Shown: positions 48,879 to 55,894 of the stretch, piece after piece
How positions within the stretch are numbered: the first letter of the stretch is position 1
Layout of the letters: each line of letters begins with the position of its first letter
DNA from: Tanytarsus gracilentus
Lineage: Eukaryota > Arthropoda > Insecta > Diptera > Chironomidae
Direction of reading: 5' to 3'
DNA: 64,000 nucleotides
Assembly: GCA_038502055.1 (NCBI GenBank)
Contig: JAXRKN010000040.1
Coordinates: 496,001-560,000, forward strand
Notes under the pieces: model-generated
What the model was told of the DNA's origin: nothing
Databases searched by the model: none
The model's input: the letters and a program-made list of their open reading frames with translations, nothing else
Position numbers and translations under genes: made by a program

Positions 48879-51502
48879 AGACTCATAAAACACGCAAACA
48901 TCCCTTTCCCCCCTCTGACTCTTGACTTTAATATTTTCTATAAATTTCTCCTTAACTCAACCGATGCAATCAAAGTATTATTATAGTGTAGTGTAATTAT
49001 AACACATATATCTGATTTATGTGTAAATAGTTGTAAATCGATACCACTTAAGACACGAAAAAATTCTCTCTCTTATCGATTGAAATTTCATCGTCGCACA
49101 CGCTTGCACGAATTTATTATCAGAATTGGAAAATGAAATAAAAGCTCACAAAAAAAGTCATATAGAAAATCATTTCCACATAAACACACACGATCCTAGA
49201 AGGGTAATTAAAAATTTATTTCTTTTATATATTTTTTAATGTTCCAACCCGAACGAAAAACTTTTTCACTCATTAAATGCATAAATAATCTTCCTCAATG
49301 TGCATGAAACTAATAGCGAGTCTTTAATAATTGTGCAGAGTTTAAAAAAATTAATAGGCGGCAATAAAAATTATGCTGAAGGAGGGTCTGTTAGCGAGAA
49401 TTAATGAAATTAAATTAATTCGATAGAATGAAAAAAATACAAGCCCTCCTTTTGCAAGTTAAATAATTGCATATATTCCAATATAATTAAGAGATGATTG
49501 TCAATTATTGTCGAGTGGTGAAATAAATGATAAATTTTCTATATTTAAATTTATTTCCCCACTGTATAAACAACACAAGAACACACACACACACACATGT
49601 TGCGGTTTATTGGCATCAAAATGAATTTAAAATGGTGATGGATGAAATTTGATGCAAAACAGTTTGATAGAATTGAAATTAATTGCAACCACACACATCA
49701 CATATCCACAATTGGCATCAGAATTTATATAAAAAAATGTTTCAAAACCCACACGTGGTGTTGCCGCGTAACCCACTTGTAACAGATCCTTGTTTGAAAA
49801 TAAGTGATAAAAAATGAGTTTAAGTAATCCGGACACTGTGGCTGTCCGTGGCAGTCCGGTTCGACCAGTCCTCAAAACTCATCTATGTCAATAGATTCCT
49901 GGTCCAATCACGAGTTCAACGATACCCATGAAGCCATAGTTCTGAAAAATGGACATTATGGCTGTCCGTGGCACTACTGGCCGTCCATGATGGACATTCA
50001 TCAAAAATCATCAATGCCATTCGATTCCTGGTCCAATTACGAGTTCAACGATACCCATGAAGCCATAGTTCTGAAAAATGGACATTTTGGCTGTCCGTGG
50101 CACTACTGGCCATCCATGATAGACATTCCTCAAAAATCATCAATATCAATCTATTTCTGATGCAATGACGAGTTCAACGACATACATGAAGCCACAGTTC
50201 TGAAAAATGGACATTTTGGCTGTCCGTGGCACGACCATAGGTCACGACTCGAAAAATATGTATGTCAATCGATTCCTGGTCAAGTTACGAATCAATGCCA
50301 TCGAATTCTGGTCAATCACGAGTTCAACGATACCCATGAAGCCATATAAGAGAAAATTTGTATGAAAAATGGACGTTATGGCCGTCCATGGCACGACCAT
50401 AGGTCATGACTCAAAAAATAGTCAGTGCCTGCACATATAGACCCTAAGAGCTACCATCTGGCGAAAACTAGAAGTCTCTAGCTGGTCCAGGGACCGAGAT
50501 CTCGCTTGTGCAGACAGACGGACGGACGGACGGACGGACGGAATCACGAGCATATAAGCGTTACACCACTTTGTGGGTTACGCTAAAAATATTAACCGAG
50601 GAAGTTCAACTGAATGAAAACGTTTACATAACTCTCCATCAAAAATTAACCAAATTTTACTGCTGGATTGCTGATTAACCTCATTCATCACCATTTTATT
50701 ATGTCATGTATCCTGTAAATATATCATTTATTTTAAATGTGTTGAGTAATTGGATTCATTTTATTCTTAGTATCATTGTAAGCTGCAAAAAAGCTATTAA
50801 CTGAATTTTTCAGGACCATCCTGAAAAGTATTTACTCAATTATTAACTTTTTTCCTCAAATTTTCCGTTTCAAACAAAAAGCTTATTCCAAACTCCGCAT
50901 GGAAGGATTACTCGACAAACACGAATTATGCATTTGATGCATTCGCCGAGAATGATGGTGATGCCACGAAACACAATGGAAAAACTCGTAATGGAGCAAA
51001 TAGTCGCTCATCATCAGCCACCCATAATGGCGTGAGTCAACAAACCACACTCCAAATGTCTCACTCTCCCAACAAATCGCAGTATTATGACATTAGTCGC
51101 AATGGAAACCGCTATGGAGCAGAGCATCATCGGTGAGTTTATATGATATTATATGTATAAAACGATATGTGACTAATAGCCTTTAAATGAAAAATTAACA
51201 GTCATAAGAATGGTGAACGACATCAGCCGCAAATTTCCTCATCGTATGCAGATCGCTCGTACTCGTTGCCGCGAACAATGCTCCAGCCGCACAATCAAAT
51301 GGCCGGCTATTATACGCAAGATAGACGTAACCGTAGCAGCAATAATCCCAATGGTGGCAATTATAATAATTATCATCGTCAAGCGACGATGGAGCGCTCC
51401 AATGGGACTGACACTCCTGATTTTTACTTTATGCCATCGCAAAGGAAATATAGCGGTGAAGTTGTGCGAGTCTATGTTGACTACAACAAGGATCCGAAAT
51501 AA
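18841..51502 (+). CDS. LPMO-like / EGF / DOMON / SEA type I membrane protein (long isoform)
   Basis: I assembled this gene by joining GT-AG exons in phase: 18841-18991, 39797-39867, 44447-44544, 44612-44967, 45037-45627, 45991-46389, 46720-47027, 47098-47457, 47515-48068, 48129-48361, 48412-48581, 50882-51132 and 51202-51502, giving 1280 residues. Residues 1-20 are a signal peptide. The mature protein would begin at His21 of an LPMO-like domain (about 21-149; H21, H73, F141 as candidate copper site; C46, C121, C124, C144). Two EGF-like repeats follow (159-223). DOMON 1 occupies about 232-297 and 570-660, split by a Ser-Glu-Pro linker, and DOMON 2 about 707-861. Each DOMON keeps a Met and a His (M575/H651, M778/H853) placed like haem ligands. 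A SEA-like domain (about 907-1032), a membrane helix (about 1064-1087) and a basic-start cytoplasmic tail complete it. The Drosophila gene nahoda is a possible counterpart from memory, not verified. Enzymatic activity is inferred only. Confidence 0.85.
18992..39796 (+). other. intron 1 (20.8 kb)
   Basis: This intron starts GTGAGT and ends TTTTTTTTGTTGCAG. It separates the exon with the N-terminal His from the exon with the second His of the copper site. I found no nested gene, tRNA or intact transposon in it. Visible content: CAT repeats near 19125, a 272-bp tandem duplication at 34339-34859, a short hairpin around 35170-35205 (CAGCATCG facing CGATGCTG), and otherwise AT-rich sequence. First introns of this length in flies often hold enhancers, but no specific element can be recognised. 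Confidence 0.8.
34339..34859. repeat. 272-bp direct tandem duplication in intron 1
   Basis: The unit starting ACCTGAAGTAACTTCAAAG at 34339 begins again at 34611. The two copies run almost base for base to a shared end at GTGCGACAT(C/A)AATTCGTGCGGA, with only a few substitutions. At the junction (about 34585-34620) lies a short run of 11-bp units like GTAGCCTGAA. The high identity points to a recent duplication. No transposon ends or coding potential are visible. Confidence 0.9.
39797..39867 (+). CDS. exon 2: second copper-site His
   Basis: This 71-bp exon runs from TTGCAG|GCGATG to CATCGT|GTAAGT and encodes residues 51-74, ending in WHLAYAHR. With the next exon it makes the motif AHRGGY, which resembles the second-histidine segment (H followed by Gly-Gly-Tyr/Thr) of LPMO families. 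His68 is a less likely alternative ligand. It begins in phase 1 and ends in phase 0. Confidence 0.85.
39868..44446 (+). other. intron 2 (4.6 kb)
   Basis: It starts GTAAGT and ends TATGTTTCAG. The sequence is AT-rich with CAT repeats near 40163. Apart from the hAT-type element at 43551-44336, listed separately, I see no gene or structured feature. Short ORFs here have random AT-rich composition. Confidence 0.8.
43551..44336. mobile_element. non-autonomous hAT-type DNA transposon
   Basis: The element is 786 bp. Its terminal inverted repeats begin TAGAGATCCTGA on the left and end TCAGGATCTCTA on the right. It is flanked by a perfect 8-bp duplication, ATAAATTA, at 43543-43550 and 44337-44344, the size expected for the hAT superfamily. 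Both subterminal regions carry many copies of AACCGGT/ACCGGTT. Inside, around 43790-43870 on the + strand, a broken frame reads like the end of a BED zinc finger (a Gly-Ser-Thr-Ser-Ser-Leu-Arg-Gly-His segment, then Phe-Glu-Lys-Asn-Pro). No intact transposase is present, so it would depend on one supplied elsewhere. It lies wholly within intron 2. Confidence 0.9.
44447..44544 (+). CDS. exon 3: LPMO-like domain, middle part
   Basis: It runs from TTTCAG|GGCGGT to GTAAC|GTAAGT and encodes residues 75-106 plus two bases of codon 107. It starts with the GGYK segment that follows the second copper-site His. The sequence continues as beta-strand-like segments up to NDV. Phase 0 in, phase 2 out. Confidence 0.85.
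44612..44967 (+). CDS. exon 4: end of LPMO-like domain and two EGF-like repeats
   Basis: It encodes residues 107-225. The first part holds LPENFTCDDCTLRLLRQ and then YRFWSCSDIDI. These match the LPMO pattern of a Cys pair before Val/Thr-Leu-Arg and an aromatic residue three positions before the Cys-Ala/Ser-Asp-Ile segment; F141 would be the axial aromatic at the copper site. Residues 159-181 (CSGHGKF...CKC...GPRC) and 187-223 (CTTDPDC...CYCKLGWFGSGC) are EGF-like. The donor is AAGA|GTAAGC at 44968. Confidence 0.88.
45037..45627 (+). CDS. exon 5: first half of DOMON 1 and first Ser-Glu-Pro tract
   Basis: It encodes residues 226-422 plus one base. Residues 232-280 form the start of a DOMON domain: a FKIHWRILKEQ strand, then the diagnostic NGTSWVGFGWRP segment. 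After Cys286 the sequence changes abruptly to 17 tetrapeptides ending in Glu-Pro (300-367), then a Lys/Ser/Ala-rich stretch with RKKR at 414-417, a furin-type motif. The rest of DOMON 1 is two exons downstream. The acceptor is TTTCTAATAG at 45036 and the donor GAAAAAG|GTAAAA. Confidence 0.85.
45258..45461 (+). repeat. coding (Ser-Ser-Glu-Pro)n minisatellite in exon 5
   Basis: Seventeen 12-bp units encode tetrapeptides of the form X-Ser-Glu-Pro, mostly SSEP. A higher-order 60-bp duplication is visible: 45318-45377 and 45378-45437 are nearly identical, including synonymous codon choices. This indicates recent expansion and probable length polymorphism. The protein product would be an extended acidic, serine- and proline-rich linker. 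Confidence 0.92.
45991..46389 (+). CDS. exon 6: second Ser-Glu-Pro linker, candidate cassette exon
   Basis: This 399-bp exon follows CAGTAG at 45990 and ends GCTG|GTAATT. It encodes residues 423-555, almost all of it X-Ser-Glu-Pro, Thr-Thr-Ser-Glu-Pro and Val-Ser-Glu-Pro repeats that are more diverged than those in exon 5. It is bounded by phase-1 splice sites on both sides, so skipping it removes exactly 133 residues and keeps the frame. It contains no folded-domain sequence. Whether it is constitutive or alternative cannot be told from DNA. If skipped, the isoforms become 989 and 1147 residues. Confidence 0.78.
46032..46379 (+). repeat. diverged Ser-Glu-Pro coding repeat in exon 6
   Basis: Repeated units encode S-E-P spaced by S, T, TT, or V residues, often as alternating T-S-E-P and S-S-E-P. 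Copies differ at many codons, unlike the near-identical units of exon 5. This array therefore looks older, or homogenised less recently. Confidence 0.85.
46720..47027 (+). CDS. exon 7: second half of DOMON 1
   Basis: It encodes residues 556-658, with acceptor TTTTCGTAG and donor GGACAA|GTAAGA. The segment AMDCTDIVIGTARGELSRIW is the DOMON core that normally follows the GFG strand directly; here it is separated from it by the linker. It ends with DLMHVIWAKGQ, the final DOMON strand. M575 and H651 sit where DOMON cytochromes have their haem ligands, so b-type haem binding is possible. Confidence 0.87.
47098..47457 (+). CDS. exon 8: inter-DOMON segment and start of DOMON 2
   Basis: It encodes residues 659-778, with acceptor CTTCCTAG and donor CTTATG|GTGAGT. 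It contains an inter-domain stretch with FPPSGLEKEHA, a Cys-flanked HWKTPRNCSAEKHDC region, and then the start of DOMON 2 (YFISWQTVGKGDEVKFHIET, TYTGVGFSEDRLM). M778, at the exon end, matches the conserved Met of haem-binding DOMON proteins. N-glycosylation at the Asn-Cys-Ser is possible. Confidence 0.87.
47515..48068 (+). CDS. exon 9: rest of DOMON 2 and start of SEA-like domain
   Basis: It encodes residues 779-962 plus two bases. It opens with SQTDAIIGWYDQRNGRPFLM, the DOMON core, and reaches HCLHMMFITKGG, where H853 is the second candidate haem ligand. A short Cys-containing hinge (ICIKTCG) follows. From about residue 907 the sequence matches SEA-domain style: AYAVSMKLINLADGF, then YEDLSRTIRSAFDSVLGNIP. 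The donor is AAAAA|GTAAGC. Confidence 0.87.
48129..48361 (+). CDS. exon 10: remainder of SEA-like domain and juxtamembrane stalk
   Basis: It encodes residues 963-1040 plus one base. DDDVIAKMNVLFDK and later IEKAIKESLASGKVGSLSVD fit the last helices and strand of a SEA fold, separated by an acidic insertion (EGDDEKNEEGKS). The classic autocleavage Gly-Ser-Val-Val-Val motif is not apparent. The acceptor is TTCTTCTAG and the donor GCCA|GTAAGT. Confidence 0.82.
48412..48581 (+). CDS. exon 11: transmembrane segment
   Basis: It encodes residues 1041-1097. LYIVLALIGALVFVAIVQAT (within about 1064-1087) is a clear single membrane helix, followed by Arg/Lys-rich sequence (RTRTKSKRHK), which puts the C-terminus in the cytoplasm. 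It ends in phase 0 at CATAAA|GTGAGT, and two downstream acceptors can be joined in frame. Confidence 0.9.
48801..48878 (+). CDS. exon 12a: alternative short cytoplasmic tail
   Basis: After TTATTTCTAG the frame reads LVYSIPADAPTAMYRQPNPR and then TYYYP with a TAA stop. It is Pro/Tyr-rich and has no recognised domain. The exon is a good terminal exon because AATAAA follows at 49137. Confidence 0.75.
   Translation, partial: LVYSIPADAPTAMYRQPNPRTYYYP
48879..49765 (+). other. 3' UTR of the short isoform and intronic flank
   Basis: AT-rich noncoding sequence follows the short-isoform stop. The AATAAA at 49137-49142 is the likely poly(A) signal. For the long isoform the whole 48582-50881 interval is intron. 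A CA run sits near 49578-49595. No gene is seen. Confidence 0.65.
49137..49142 (+). terminator. candidate poly(A) signal, short isoform
   Basis: A canonical AATAAA lies 259 bp after the exon 12a stop codon, in an A-rich setting. It is the first canonical signal after that stop and fits a proximal polyadenylation site. Confidence 0.5.
49766..50583. mobile_element. non-autonomous DNA element with 129-bp tandem units
   Basis: Short inverted termini, GCGTAACCCAC at 49766 and GTGGGTTACGC ending at 50583, bound a region holding about four copies of a unit with CACGAGTTCAACGATACCCA and CATAGTTCTGAAAAATGGAC. The first two copies are offset by 129 bp. Towards the right end is a GACG run (about 50514-50542), a common hallmark of insect non-autonomous elements. 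The tandem unit is homologous to the 120-bp unit of the fold-back element at 58760-61014. No target-site duplication is obvious and there is no transposase. It sits in the long-isoform intron before exon 12b. Confidence 0.7.
50584..50881 (+). other. end of the long-isoform intron
   Basis: This is AT-rich intron sequence ending TTTCAAACAAAAAG before exon 12b. A TTTTTCAG at 50813 could also act as an acceptor but would give only ten residues before a stop. Confidence 0.6.
50882..51132 (+). CDS. exon 12b: long cytoplasmic tail, first part
   Basis: It reads in phase 0 from exon 11 as LIPNSAWKDYSTNTNYAFDA and onward, then a Ser/Asn/His-rich low-complexity tail. It ends CATCATCG|GTGAGT in phase 2. 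There is no catalytic domain. The Tyr-containing segments (NTNYAFDAF, SQYYDISRNGNRYG) are possible phosphorylation or adaptor sites; that is inference. Confidence 0.82.
51202..51502 (+). CDS. exon 13: long cytoplasmic tail, C-terminus
   Basis: After AAATTAACAG the frame continues through Asn/Tyr/Arg-rich sequence (AGYYTQDRRNRSSNNPNGGN) and ends with DFYFMPSQRKYSGEVVRVYV and then DYNKDPK with TAA. The last 25 or so residues are not low-complexity and look like a defined C-terminal motif. Confidence 0.85.
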
Positions 51503-54193
51503 TGTAATCATCCTTATCAGCCAACTCTTTAATATATTTCTGTTAATTAATTTAATTAAAGGCTTTAGTTAAAGTGATTTCTTCAGTCCGAACGAATGAA
51601 TGTATGAATTTGTACAGAGAGCAAAAAAAGTGTGAATGCTTCTTCTTTTTTTATTTTTCTTTGTTGAAAAGTTTATCTTCATGTGCTAATTTTATTACTC
51701 TCAAACATTTTATAAAAGAAGAAAAATAGTCAACCAGGATTGCTGAAAATTAAGAAAATTTCAAACAAGGGATGAGATGGAAATCTTGATAACATTCGAG
51801 CTTATCTGCTCATCTCTCTTGTGTGTGCATTTTCTCTCAAATATTCAGCACCCTCTAACTAGGTTGAAGTTTGTTAGCATAAAATGTGCATAAGGTAGAA
51901 GAACTTAGTTTCGTTACCACACAATATATTCATAGGAGAAAGGATGTAAATTTTTAATTTTGTTTTAATTAAAATTGCTCGACAATCGCCTGTGTGTGTA
52001 GAGAAAGAGAGTTAGAAGGTGATTTCGATGATGAAAAAAATAGGTCAGTGCAAGAGTAGTGCTTAAGTTAGTGCTTCTTTAAATAAAATGTGGGATATAA
52101 TAATGTAAAATTTAAGTTTGAGATGAGTTGATGTGCAAATCTTAATTTTTTTCCTCACTCAAAAAGTCAACTTCACTTTAAGTAACCTTAAGCACTTCAG
52201 TAACTTAATCCATTCCATTAACTTACAACTCTAATAGATTGTTGTATGAAATAAGCATTAAAAGAAGTAAAGTGTGTGCCATTTCAGCTTATTATACTAA
52301 TGCTACATCTTCTTCTGCCAACAGCACTGAAGTAGCATCATAATTATAATGATATCGCACAATGTAGTGTAATAATTTTAATAAAACATCCATTGTGAGT
52401 GTGTAAATGTTACCATATAGTCATCAAATAGAAATTTCATATCAATTTTCACTTCCCATACTCTCAATTCATTCCGTCCATTCGTCTCAAGTGAGCTTAT
52501 ACACAGCACACAGCATGACATGCTTATTGACATAACATTCACATTTATTCGCACATCTGTGCTTGTTTCCGAGGGACATGGATTGTTGGTGTCACATAAG
52601 TGCGAAGCAGTTCCATATTATGACGATTTTCTTTCATTCGTTCGCAAAATATAAATTGATAAGTTTAATGCAATAAACCAATTTAACCTAAACAAATAAC
52701 GAATTCAAATTTGTGGCCAATGAACAATAATTTTGTGAGTTTTTTTTTGTGCTCCACTAATATCGTCAATTAGTATAGTAATCACAATGTGTGAGAACAA
52801 ATAAAATATAATAAATCAAATTTATATACATTTATGAGTAATATCTAATAGACCATAATCATTATTAGTTGTTAGTCTGATGATAAACACTTGTGCATGT
52901 AAATAGAAAAGGATACAAGTGAGAGGAAAGAAAAGAATATCATCATCGAGTGGATCGAACAAAACCAATAATAATTATAGAACTATCAATCACCATCATT
53001 TTTAGATGTGTATAATATATGCACGTGTTTAGTGAGATGTAAACTTAGTTGAAATATTTAGGGATTCGATTTTTAATTAAAAATAAGGCAGAAATTATTA
53101 ACCACACATAATACATAATATACTCGAGAGCAATTAACCCCATGGAGTGAATGTTGTATGTGTATGAGTTGAATTAAGGTAATCAATCATGTAATAAGTG
53201 ACAATAGATAAATGACGATATGCTTTAATCAATGTAAATATAATGAAATCTAAAATATCACTAAATTGCTTTTTATTGACACACGACTATTGACGATGGA
53301 AGATAAATGATTGAAAAACATTGTACAGCAATCAAAAAAACAGTCAAAATTTTTAATATAATGACGAATAATTATGAAATTTGAGGAGAATAATTTTCAT
53401 TGTTCATGCATTAAATTCGCCTCCGACTTCAAAATCAAATCTAAATGTCTATTTGTACATATATAACATGCCAATAACAAAAGAGAGAATGAGAAAAAAT
53501 TAATTTGTTATAAGAAAATTAAATAAATATCAAATTTCTACAAAAAAAGGAAAATTTTTATCATTTCTCTTTTTCAGACTAATTTTTTGAGATTGGCAAC
53601 AGGAAGTGAATTTTAACAATTAAGTGACATAAAAAATTAGTTCAACGTCCTATCTTAAAATGTTCTTATTCGAGGCTGTTCAACTGCTTGCTATTTTTAT
53701 TATTTTTAAGGTCCATGTGTTTGATTCAATCGTCAACTTACACAGAAATTTTGCACACTTTTTTCAATAAAAATTTCTTCGAATTTTTGCATTCATTATT
53801 TACAGATTTATTAAATTTCGCGTTAATTTTTCAACACCAAATGAAATTTGTAATTATCCTTTTACAATTTCCAAAAATCTACCATCAAAGAGAATCTCAA
53901 ATATATTCAGATTACATTAAATTTTTATAAAAATATTTATTTATTATTCATCGAAATACCTCTCAAAGCTGTGTATCATTTTATTGACATTAAAGCGGCC
54001 CTGATGAGAGATTTAAAATATTCACATTTATCCTCGCAACGTCATGCACTGATATGAAATGGATCTTTCTCTACTTTACATCGCTGCGAAATGAAGATTG
54101 AGATAGGTCGAGAAGGATGCTATAAGCATAAGCTCATTCAGTAAACGTCAACATGTAAAAAGGTATACAAAATTGCACATATATAATGTCACT
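51503..54193. other. 3' UTR of the long isoform and convergent intergenic space
   Basis: No coding potential is seen. AATAAA occurs at 52082-52087 and 52380-52385 among other A-rich spots, so the long-isoform transcript could end at several sites. On the - strand, an AATAAA equivalent at 53980-53985 lies about 210 bp past the LRR-gene stop and could end that transcript. The two genes are tail to tail. Confidence 0.6.
53980..53985 (-). terminator. candidate poly(A) signal of the LRR gene
   Basis: TTTATT on the + strand gives AATAAA on the - strand, about 210 bp downstream of the LRR-gene stop codon. Other AT-rich matches lie near 53935-53942, so the choice is uncertain. Confidence 0.4.
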
Positions 54194-55894
54194 TTATACA
54201 CGTTGAGCGGGAATCTCTTCATAAATATTTCCAGCATCCATTTCACTTGTCATATTGAGAACGTTGAGATTTGAGTCGGAAATGGGTTGCTCGTAATTTG
54301 TTGGCGGTAAATTTCTCCATACAATTCCCTTAAAATCGCGGGCGGCCACGGACATTGATTCGCGTAGCATGTGGTAAAATGGCTGCTGCTTCCATAATCG
54401 CCTACGAGTGTAGGCAAAGAGGAGAATGTAAGTTATTGCTGCACCCAGCAGGATTGAACTGAAAACAATCATCACGAGGATTTTTGGTTGAATAATAAAA
54501 TTCGTCTTGTAAAGATCATTCCAATAGAAACTTTTGTTTTCAGCCATTATCTCGGCGAAATCGCAGTCACTAAAATTCTCAGCTTGACGTTCATAATGAA
54601 ATGTACATTCAAGACCCTCTATATTTAATGCCTCAAATCTCTTTGTAAACGTGAAATGCTTTGATGCCACCGCAGCATTGTGAACCAACCACTGACAATC
54701 GAATCGATTGAAGTCCACATTTATTTGTATATCACTTGACACGAATTTTGCATTCAATTGACGTATTAAATTATAGCTCAAGTCAATGAATTTTAATTTG
54801 GGAAACAATTTGAAAATTGACATATCAATTTCGGCAAGAAAATTGTGGCTAAAATTGAGCACTTCTACTTCCTCAAATACTCCTTCGAACATTGATTGTT
54901 TGATTTCCGTTAGCTCATTATGATTCAATGCGATCACTGAGAGATTTTGCAAATTTCTCAACTTGAAATCATTCAGAGCGGAGATTGGATTTAAGATGAC
55001 CCTTTTGAGCTCCAAAGTCCTTAACGAATCAATATTTAGCAAGGAGAATCCACAGAGGTGATTTTCCAATTTTAGTTTCTCAACAATCCATGCTTTTTCA
55101 TAGCCATTAAGGCGTGACAACTCACAATTTGATGACGTTAAAGAAATTGACAAATCTCGAACGTGATGGAAGAGATGCTCAACGAGATCCATTTCGATGC
55201 GATAAATTTTCATCGCAACATGTTCCACCATCTGATTGTCTTCGGCAAATTGACGATTCGCCATTAATAAGCTGCTGTCGACGATATCGAGGGTATTCAA
55301 TTTTGGCAGTGCAGTTAGCACTTGAGCGCTTATCCACTTCAAGTCGTTTGAAATGAGACGCAATTCGAGGAGGCTCTCCAGCCCATCCAAGCATGCCTTT
55401 GATAAAGTTTGAATGTAATTGAATTCAATTGCTAAAACTTCCAATTGAATAAATCCTTCGAAAGTGCCACTCTCGATTGTGCTTGCTGTGAAATTTTCAA
55501 TTCTCAGGTAGCGTACTTGTTTTCGATTTGTCGCCAGTATTTTACGTAAACCAAGGAATTTCAAATCCCTCCTGGCATGACAACCATTCCAGAGCACCGA
55601 GTTGAATTGAGAAAATTGATTGTAACGAAATGACGACGATGTTGAGGCGTCATGGCAATTCACGAGCACATCTATCGATTCATTTGACGCCAAATTTCCG
55701 AAAGCGGCTTCGATGAGGCAATTTTCACTATCATAATTGTTGCCACAACTCACTGCATGATTGTTATTGTTGCCAGCGTTATTCTCCAGCAATTTATTTA
55801 AAAATTTCTGCTGATGATTCTCTTTCACTTCGAGACTGCACTCGGCTGTGAAAAACATCATTTGAATTGTGAGTGCCAAAAAACTCGAGAGCAT
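54194..55894 (-). CDS. leucine-rich-repeat single-pass membrane protein
   Basis: An uninterrupted 566-residue frame in one exon. Residues 1-20 look like a signal peptide ending near ECS. An N-terminal Cys-containing region (C50, C59, C80, C105) precedes leucine-rich repeats from about 127 to 395. The clearest repeats are LRIENFTASTIESGTFEGF, LSVIALNHNELTEIKQSMF, VEVLNFSHNFLAEIDMSIF and LKFIDLSYNLIRQL. A C-terminal cap follows with C400, C430 and C444. One membrane helix spans about 471-494 (ILVMIVFSSILLGAAITYIL), then Arg-rich sequence and a roughly 70-residue cytoplasmic tail ending NIYEEIPAQRV. There is no TIR, Ig or kinase domain. It fits insect LRR surface receptors or adhesion proteins. 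The ligand is unknown and I do not recognise a specific orthologue. The start context AAAAAAATG is favourable. Confidence 0.9.
   Translation of the reverse strand: MLSSFLALTIQMMFFTAECSLEVKENHQQKFLNKLLENNAGNNNNHAVSCGNNYDSENCLIEAAFGNLASNESIDVLVNCHDASTSSSFRYNQFSQFNSVLWNGCHARRDLKFLGLRKILATNRKQVRYLRIENFTASTIESGTFEGFIQLEVLAIEFNYIQTLSKACLDGLESLLELRLISNDLKWISAQVLTALPKLNTLDIVDSSLLMANRQFAEDNQMVEHVAMKIYRIEMDLVEHLFHHVRDLSISLTSSNCELSRLNGYEKAWIVEKLKLENHLCGFSLLNIDSLRTLELKRVILNPISALNDFKLRNLQNLSVIALNHNELTEIKQSMFEGVFEEVEVLNFSHNFLAEIDMSIFKLFPKLKFIDLSYNLIRQLNAKFVSSDIQINVDFNRFDCQWLVHNAAVASKHFTFTKRFEALNIEGLECTFHYERQAENFSDCDFAEIMAENKSFYWNDLYKTNFIIQPKILVMIVFSSILLGAAITYILLFAYTRRRLWKQQPFYHMLRESMSVAARDFKGIVWRNLPPTNYEQPISDSNLNVLNMTSEMDAGNIYEEIPAQRV

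Noticed and set aside
49885..50160. 91-residue ORF with two 43-residue repeats
   Set aside because: The 129-bp tandem unit happens to be a multiple of three and open in this frame. The homologous 120-bp units elsewhere are not maintained as coding, so it is transposon repeat, not a gene.
50814..50846. Possible third terminal exon after TTTTTCAG at 50813, reading DHPEKYLLNY and stop
   Set aside because: It is only ten residues and lies just before the much better supported exon 12b acceptor. It could be a rare alternative but lacks support.
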